From Helichrysum umbraculigerum (taxonomy: Eukaryota > Streptophyta > Magnoliopsida > Asterales > Asteraceae): 64,000 nucleotides of DNA. This document shows, one piece after another, positions 58,813-64,000 of the stretch; position 1 is the stretch's first letter, and each line of letters opens with the position of its first letter. A program made the position numbers and the translations under genes. The DNA is taken from the NCBI GenBank assembly GCA_949592205.1, contig CATIUR010000004.1, positions 92,898,337 through 92,962,336 on the forward strand. The letters are read 5' to 3'. The notes under the pieces were generated by a model. It was not told the origin of the DNA, made no database searches, and saw only the letters and a list, made by a program, of their open reading frames with translations.

Positions 58813-59420
58813 CTATATGAACAGGATGACGATGTGCCCGTTTTTCCACAAAATGAATAAATAAATCCCACAACTAGAGCTATCAGTTTGTTGAGGGGAC
58901 TCGATTCCAAGATACTGCAAGTTAATTTGTAAGTTATCCACTCGTTCAACACTTGCGTTACTCCAGTAATTTAGCTTGTCCAAAAAAAGTGGGATTAGTT
59001 GTTGCAATTTATCGTGAATCCCATGCAAGAACATCATCCTCGAAGTAGTTTCCGTCGGGTCAAATGAGATTTTGTTGTCATAAATCTTCACATTCCAAGA
59101 AGTGAGGTCTAACTCAGCAAACATCCAGTGCAGACTAGATTGATTCAATGGGATAAGGACCTGAAAATCGGTAAACGTTAATTTAAAAGAACCATTGCAA
59201 TGTGTAATACATTTAAGTTTATTGCATTATTAGTTACCCTATCAAGAGTCCACCAAGGAGGACAAAGTCCCTCGCTCCCATTAGCCAACGCATATATTCT
59301 ATCACAATCATGCAATATGTAATGGAAATCAACGGGAAGGATGCCACACCGTTCATCCTTATAGGGTGATGAAGCCACGATATTCGACCAAATGTCAATG
59401 TGTTACAAGACATCACAAAT
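58813..59420 (-). pseudogene. Ulp1-like cysteine protease (C48) fragment of a MULE
   Basis: An upstream exon (about 59,400–59,238) encodes IVASSPYKDERCGILPVDFH … WWTLDR and splices (AGG|GTAACT; TTTTCAG|GTCCTT) into 59,160–58,813. This reads VLIPLNQSSLHWMFAELDL (His of the catalytic triad), then IYDNKISFDP, and PQQTDSSSCGIYL with the oxyanion Gln and catalytic Cys. The C48 domain normally continues after the Cys; here it runs out into KNGHIVILFI and a stop. Upstream it is cut by LTR D at 59,640. SUMO-protease-like genes of this kind accompany DUF1985 in plant MULEs. The strand is opposite to the DUF1985 gene at 47,241. Confidence 0.75.
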
Positions 59421-59639
59421 TAAGTTACTACATACTACATATACAAAAGAAAATATGCGCACAAATTGTGCACCAAATAATTGCCACGATAAAAGAGTGC
59501 ACCGAACGACTAAATAATTATCAACAAAAAGGCACAATAAATGGAGAAAATAACAGCACCAAATAAAGGTTGACAAACACCATCTGTCTTGCATACCAAA
59601 AGACATAAACAAAACTACGATAGTAGAGCGGAGCAATGA

Positions 59640-61939
59640 TGTAACAACCGCCAAATTAGGGCTAGTATTAGCGCCTAATTCTTTGTTAATACATGTAATT
59701 AGTTCTGTGTTAGGCTAATTTATGTATCGGATTATATGTTGGTAAATATATACAACTTTGCGATTTGATTAAATCGTACGCAACTTAAATAGAATGAAAT
59801 TCTATTCGGTTAATACGGACGTTGGTGAACAAATGTTTAAAAACTAAAAATAACGCAATTATAACCAAAATGCTATTTTATAACAAATAGTAATTATCTC
59901 GTATCACCCGATTCATAACTTACGCGATTTAAAAACAAAAGTGACTAAATTTAATTTAAACTATTAAAGATTTACGGAAATAATTTAGGTAAATTATTTA
60001 ACAAGATCCGTGATTTTATAAATATAATTAAACGCGTAAAATAAATATTTAACGTCTAAACGACGGAGAAAACGAACACCGCGAGGAGCGCGAGGGGAGA
60101 CCGAAAATGGGAGGATAAAACCTCCCACTTCTTTTCTTTCTTCCCACTTTCCATTTTCCTTCTCTCTCTCTTCTTTTCTTTCTCTCTAATCACCAACCAC
60201 ACCACCACCCACTTAAATCACCAAATAACACCATCAAACCTCGCCGAAACATACCACTCGTTTGGAGAAAAGTGACCACGACTACACGATCTACATTCCT
60301 ATCTTTTCGGATTTTCAATCCGACACTTTGTAAGTTTCCGACAAATCCCGACATCTCTCGTTTTTGATCATTTTTACTAGATTATGGTTTAAATAGGCTT
60401 AATATGTTCATATAAGGGTTGGGTAAAAGATTTGGACCCAACGGAAACCCGGAAACTCGTTTTCGACCAAAATTCCGGCCATCAGACCGCTACGTCGCAC
60501 CTGGCCAGGGGCCTCTGCGACGTCGCGACCTACGTCGCACAAAAACCGCAACGTCGCACTAGCGACGCAGCCTATTACGTCGCATTAACTTGCGGACGTC
60601 GCAAGTAGCGACGTAGACTTTAACGTCGCAAACCGAACCAACGTCGCATTAGCGACGTCGCCCCCTACGTCGCATTGATTTGCGAAGGTCGCATCATGCG
60701 ACGTACCTGCCTACGTCGCACCTTACGTCGCTTGCAACGTCGCATGCTACGTCGCACAAACCAGAACCTTGAAAACTCACATTTTCACTAAGTGTCGAAC
60801 TTTTACAACCTCAAATCCTTATACGATACGACCTAACAATCATAATAAAACATACTTTCCTATTACAATTACTCTAATTTGCGTATTGAATGATAAACTT
60901 TAAATATAACAAATCACCAACGGGCCGTATACTTTGATACGAACGCGAACAAACCAACATTTAAACACAACGGGTTGTATGAACAACTAGCCTAGATGGT
61001 CTTGCGAGACATCTACTTACTTAACCTTACGTGTTTAGGCACTAGAAGGTTACGGGTTCAGAGAACCTACTTGCTTTACTACTACTTGCTATTTACCACC
61101 GCTCGACTCAGGTGAGTCTTACAGCCCCACTTTTACTGTTTTATACTTTGGGGTGAGATACTTAGCAACTGTTTTACGTATGAACACAATGTACTGAACT
61201 GAAAACATTACTGATTACAAACAAACGCATGAGTTACTTTTATCCACTGAAAGCCTCCTAATCGTAAGTTGTTAGTTATGGACTTAAGCGCGATTACTAA
61301 TAGATGGATCCATTTGGGACTGACAATCCCTGTCTGGGGTGGTAGCGCCACCACGTACTGATTTACACGTAGAAACAGACATATTAGTATTTGTTACATA
61401 TGAGTGTGCGGATAGCACTCACGGGGGTACGTGATATATTCACACTACACGGTTAAGCTTCAACTTATGAGCTCATGGCACTGTACTGATTTACTGAATT
61501 ACTTACTTTGCTTGATAGCAATACGGGTACATACTTGTGGTTCATAACACCTACTTATTACTAAACCTGTGAGATTCACCAACCTTTTTGGTTGACACTG
61601 TTTAGCTTTGTATCTCAGGTACACTTACGGAGTAGGATCACTCCAGGATTACTAGCTAGAGTCGCATGATTTCCAAACTGCATTTAACGGAGATTCTTTG
61701 GCATTATCTTTTGTATATTATGATTATGTATTAGAATCTCCCGCTATACGCGCGGACTCTAGGAAACTACATTTTTGTGTACGAAAACCTACGGTCTTCA
61801 AACGATTCAAATTATGAAATGTAACTATTTTACAAACGTCTCATTTAGAGGTCGTTTGCTATATATCTTGTGCTTTGTATATTGATTAGTAACACCCAAT
61901 GTATGCTTCCGCAACTCGGTAAATTTGGGGGTGTTATCA
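59640..61939 (+). mobile_element. Element D 5' LTR (2.30 kb)
   Basis: It runs TGTAACAACCGCCAAATTA … TAAATTTGGGGGTGTTATCA. The ends are themselves inverted repeats. A Met PBS follows at 61,943. It inserted into the Ulp1-like relic. A TATA-like GGATAAAAC (60,111) is followed by a CT-rich leader (60,125–60,190). Confidence 0.85.
60490..60758 (+). repeat. Array of ACGTCGCA / TGCGACGT units in LTR D
   Basis: About 16 ACGTCG or CGACGT cores in 270 bp, in both orientations (e.g. CTACGTCGCA, TGCGACGTCGCGAC, TAGCGACGTAG). They lie downstream of the TATA-like site and CT-rich leader, so probably in the transcribed part. Because both orientations occur, the RNA could fold into stem-loops. CpG and ACGT content is far above the surroundings. 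Confidence 0.88.
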
Positions 61940-61942
61940 GAT

Positions 61943-61955
61943 TGGTATCAGAGCC
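61943..61955 (+). other. Primer-binding site of element D (initiator tRNA-Met)
   Basis: TGGTATCAGAGCC begins 3 bp after the LTR end, the standard Met primer site of Ty3/gypsy chromovirus-type elements. Confidence 0.9.
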
Positions 61956-62266
61956 TAAGGTTATAGTGAACTAGGTTGCATTTAGTGTGCCTAGACTATG
62001 ACCGTTAGGCAGTATTTCCTTACTAGGCATGATTGGTTCAGGAATTACATCATACGACTTTAATTTAACATAGCCTGATCAACTATGTACAATTAAGGAA
62101 AGATGATGTAAGGTCTGAAATGGTTATGTTGAGCCAGAATACATTAGTGACTCTGATCTCGAGAGAACCGAGACTTAAACATGTTTATGCTAGACACTCA
62201 ATAGGCTATATTATATAGGAACTATATGAATATAGGCCTCAATCTTACTAACGCTTTGTCTCAGAA

Positions 62267-62752
62267 ATGGCAAATACCCCATCCAATTCATCTCGTTCTC
62301 AATCCGGGTCGCAGAACCCAAGGGTAGCAAGGAGGAACAACAGGTTGCCTCGAGCTGGCCCGTACTCTACTCACTTCACCTTACCGGCCTTAGCTGCTAG
62401 GGTGAACCAACACGAGCAACGACTTCGCACCATGGATGTCGTGTTGCAAGAAACCAACGAAAACTGGAGACTTACATCACTTGAGCGCATCGAACAAGTC
62501 TCTGAGGATCACGAAACCACCGTTAATAATGTGGACGTTCTTTTCAACAAAGTGGTGGAGATAAGCGTGGAAACCACTCTTTTGAAACACAGACTTGATG
62601 AGTGTGAACAACGCTCACGGGAAACGGAAGAATCTAACCGCGGATTGGTACAGCGACTAGCATTAGCTGAAGACAATGCTCGACAAGCCAGCAGACTTGC
62701 GAATACTGTGGATCGTCTCATCGAAATGATGGAGCAGATTAACCTACGTTAA
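62267..62752 (+). CDS. Extra coiled-coil ORF before gag in element D
   Basis: 161 codons, 311 bp after the PBS. The N-terminus is Ser/Gly/Arg-rich and basic (SQNPRVARRNNRLPRAG). Residues ~45–160 are predicted by eye as heptad-rich helices (RVNQHEQRLRTMDVVLQETN, VDVLFNKVVEISVETTLLKH, RLALAEDNARQASRLANTVD). It has no CCHC knuckle and no capsid motifs, and stops 295 bp before the gag start. I do not recognise the protein. It could be an additional structural ORF like those upstream of gag in some large plant elements, or a gene carried by the element. Confidence 0.6.
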   Translation: MANTPSNSSRSQSGSQNPRVARRNNRLPRAGPYSTHFTLPALAARVNQHEQRLRTMDVVLQETNENWRLTSLERIEQVSEDHETTVNNVDVLFNKVVEISVETTLLKHRLDECEQRSRETEESNRGLVQRLALAEDNARQASRLANTVDRLIEMMEQINLR

Positions 62753-63047
62753 GACTAGCGTAGTCTTTGTTTTGTAAATTATTCTGTAATCTAGTAACTA
62801 TCTAAGCGCTACTCTATGTTTCAGTCGGATGTAACAATTCCCGACACCTTTTGTAATACATCCGCAGGATGTAACCTTTGAACTCGTATCATCTATCAAA
62901 TATTTCTTGCTGTTTCGACTCATATTAATTGCCATAATCCTTTTTCATATTGATGTTATGTATTACCAACTTTATACGTGTACATCTGAAATAAATGCAA
63001 CTTTCTTACAAAATCTCATGTATCTTCATTTCTTTTATTGAAGAATC

Positions 63048-63072
63048 ATGCCGCCAAAGTCAAGACCTTACA
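63048..63072 (+). pseudogene. Start of element D gag, interrupted by element E
   Basis: ATGCCGCCAAAGTCAAGACC starts a frame (MPPKSRPY) like the basic beginnings of chromovirus gag. It is cut after eight codons by the LTR at 63,073. TTACA just before the LTR is the likely target site. Confidence 0.5.
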
Positions 63073-64000
63073 TGTAACACCCCCAAATTTGATGATTTGC
63101 GGAAGCTTGATTTGGGTGTTACTAATCAATAGCAAAGCACAAAGATAAATAGCAAACGACTCTATATGCGTCGTTTTAACAAAATATATTGATAACTGAA
63201 ATGTTTACAACATTTAAAGCTTTACATAGCTCGAGTTAAATAAAATGAGATTTCAGTACATAAGTACTTGTACAAAATATACTAATGCAAGAAAATCTCA
63301 ATCGTCTGTATGCTGACTCGAGCTAAATCCTGAAGCAGAAACATCCTACTGCTGGGTACCTGCGATATATGCTAAAAGGTCAGCTATAAAGCTGGTGAGC
63401 TCACAGGTTTGAAATCAAGTAATATCGTATGAACCGCAAGATTTAAATAATGAATTGCATCCAGCAATTAAATAATGAATTGCATCCAGCAATTAAATGA
63501 TGAATTGCATCCAGCAATTAAATGATAATCATCGTGTATACAGCCATGAGCACATAGTTGAGCTTAACTCGAGGGCCGGGTCCCCTATAGAGAATTCCGG
63601 GCGAGGTGCCTCCACGAATGCCTAATCAACATTCGTCTTCCCAAATATTAGTACGTCCGTTTACCCGGTTAGTGCTTGCTAACCCGGACGAGGTGGGTCA
63701 ATCCTATATGGTACCATATACTAATATTCACGCTACAACGTATTAACAACTATGCTGACGGAGGACTTTAAATGATTAGTTTCGAAAAACTCATGTAGTA
63801 TATGAAAAGTTGGTACTTGCGTTCACATGTTAAAAGTTGAGCAGTATATCACACCCCTGAGTAAAACAGTAAAAGAGGGGCTATGAGACTCATCTGATTC
63901 TGAGAGCGTTTAAACAAACGTAAGTTGATTAGCGAATAATGAAGTCCAACGACTTGTAACCTGAGGGTGTCCACGACACGCGATGGTTATAATCATGATT
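63073..64000 (-). mobile_element. Element E 3' LTR (minus strand, partial at window edge)
   Basis: Read inverted, its end (…GCAAATCATCAAATTTGGGGGTGTTACA) aligns with the end of LTR D over about 400 bp (shared TTGATTAGTAACACCCAA, GTCGTTTGCTAT and CAAACCTGTGAGCTCACC blocks), so it is the same superfamily in the opposite orientation. No PBS lies beyond it, so it is a 3' LTR or solo LTR. Confidence 0.75.
63446..63525. repeat. 25-bp tandem repeat, three copies
   Basis: AATAATGAATTGCATCCAGC+AATTA three times with one change, inside LTR E. Confidence 0.9.

Noticed and set aside
62509..62721. Minus-strand 70-codon frame
   Set aside because: Antisense of the coiled-coil ORF of element D.
1..64000. 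rRNA genes, telomere repeats or centromeric satellite
   Set aside because: None of the characteristic sequences was seen.

Overview
This is plant nuclear DNA from a eudicot. Genes have GT–AG introns, the DNA is AT-rich, there are Ty3/gypsy LTR elements with LTRs above 2 kb, MULE and hAT transposons, MITEs and a SINE. The style of the Mutator-like modules (PB1-like N-terminal domains, DUF1985 with Ulp1 protease) and of the TGTAACACCCC-type LTRs suggests Asteraceae. That is an inference and not proven here. Only one ordinary cellular gene is complete: a ten-exon TIM50-like gene on the minus strand. Almost everything else is mobile DNA or its relics.

Layout. (1) 1–15,410: a nested stack of Ty3/gypsy elements. 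An old minus-strand LTR (F, 14,569–15,410) is broken by element C (gag-pol relic, LTR and PBS, 9,433–14,568). C's 3' LTR is broken about 8 bp in by element B (LTR 7,055–9,432; Tat/Athila-like protease–RT ORF). B's RT is broken by element A, of which only the 3' end and 3' LTR are in view (1–4,643). (2) 15,800–22,363: a 6.6-kb Mutator-like element with ~190-bp TIRs and a perfect 9-bp target duplication. It is itself interrupted by a second Mutator-like element (16,892–21,198) carrying a small FAR1-like gene and a dense array of ACACATGTGTTA palindromes. (3) 22,400–26,000: a glutamate carboxypeptidase (AMP1/M28-type) pseudogene fragment, a MITE, and a hAT element full of GGGTACCCGAA palindromes. 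(4) 26,529–35,030: TIM50, whose introns hold two Stowaway-like MITEs, an L1-type retroposed fragment and a SINE; a hAT element lies just upstream. (5) 35,800–44,700: gene-poor DNA with MITEs, a 142-bp tandem duplication, and a clean 2.66-kb solo LTR. (6) 44,760–59,639: a Mutator-like module made of a decayed DUF1985 gene (+), a decayed MURA-type transposase (−), two tandem copies of a head-to-head pair of small PB1-like genes (X −, Y +) separated by arrays of a GACAAGACAA repeat, and a Ulp1 (C48) protease fragment (−). (7) 59,640–64,000: a plus-strand LTR element D with an extra ORF before gag, whose gag is broken after eight codons by a minus-strand LTR (E).

How the parts work together. TIM50 would act in the mitochondrial inner-membrane protein import machinery. 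The retrotransposon proteins are all broken. The most unusual part is region 6: the paired X/Y genes are the only open, apparently unbroken transposon genes there and were duplicated as a unit, while the neighbouring transposase, DUF1985 and Ulp1 genes have decayed.
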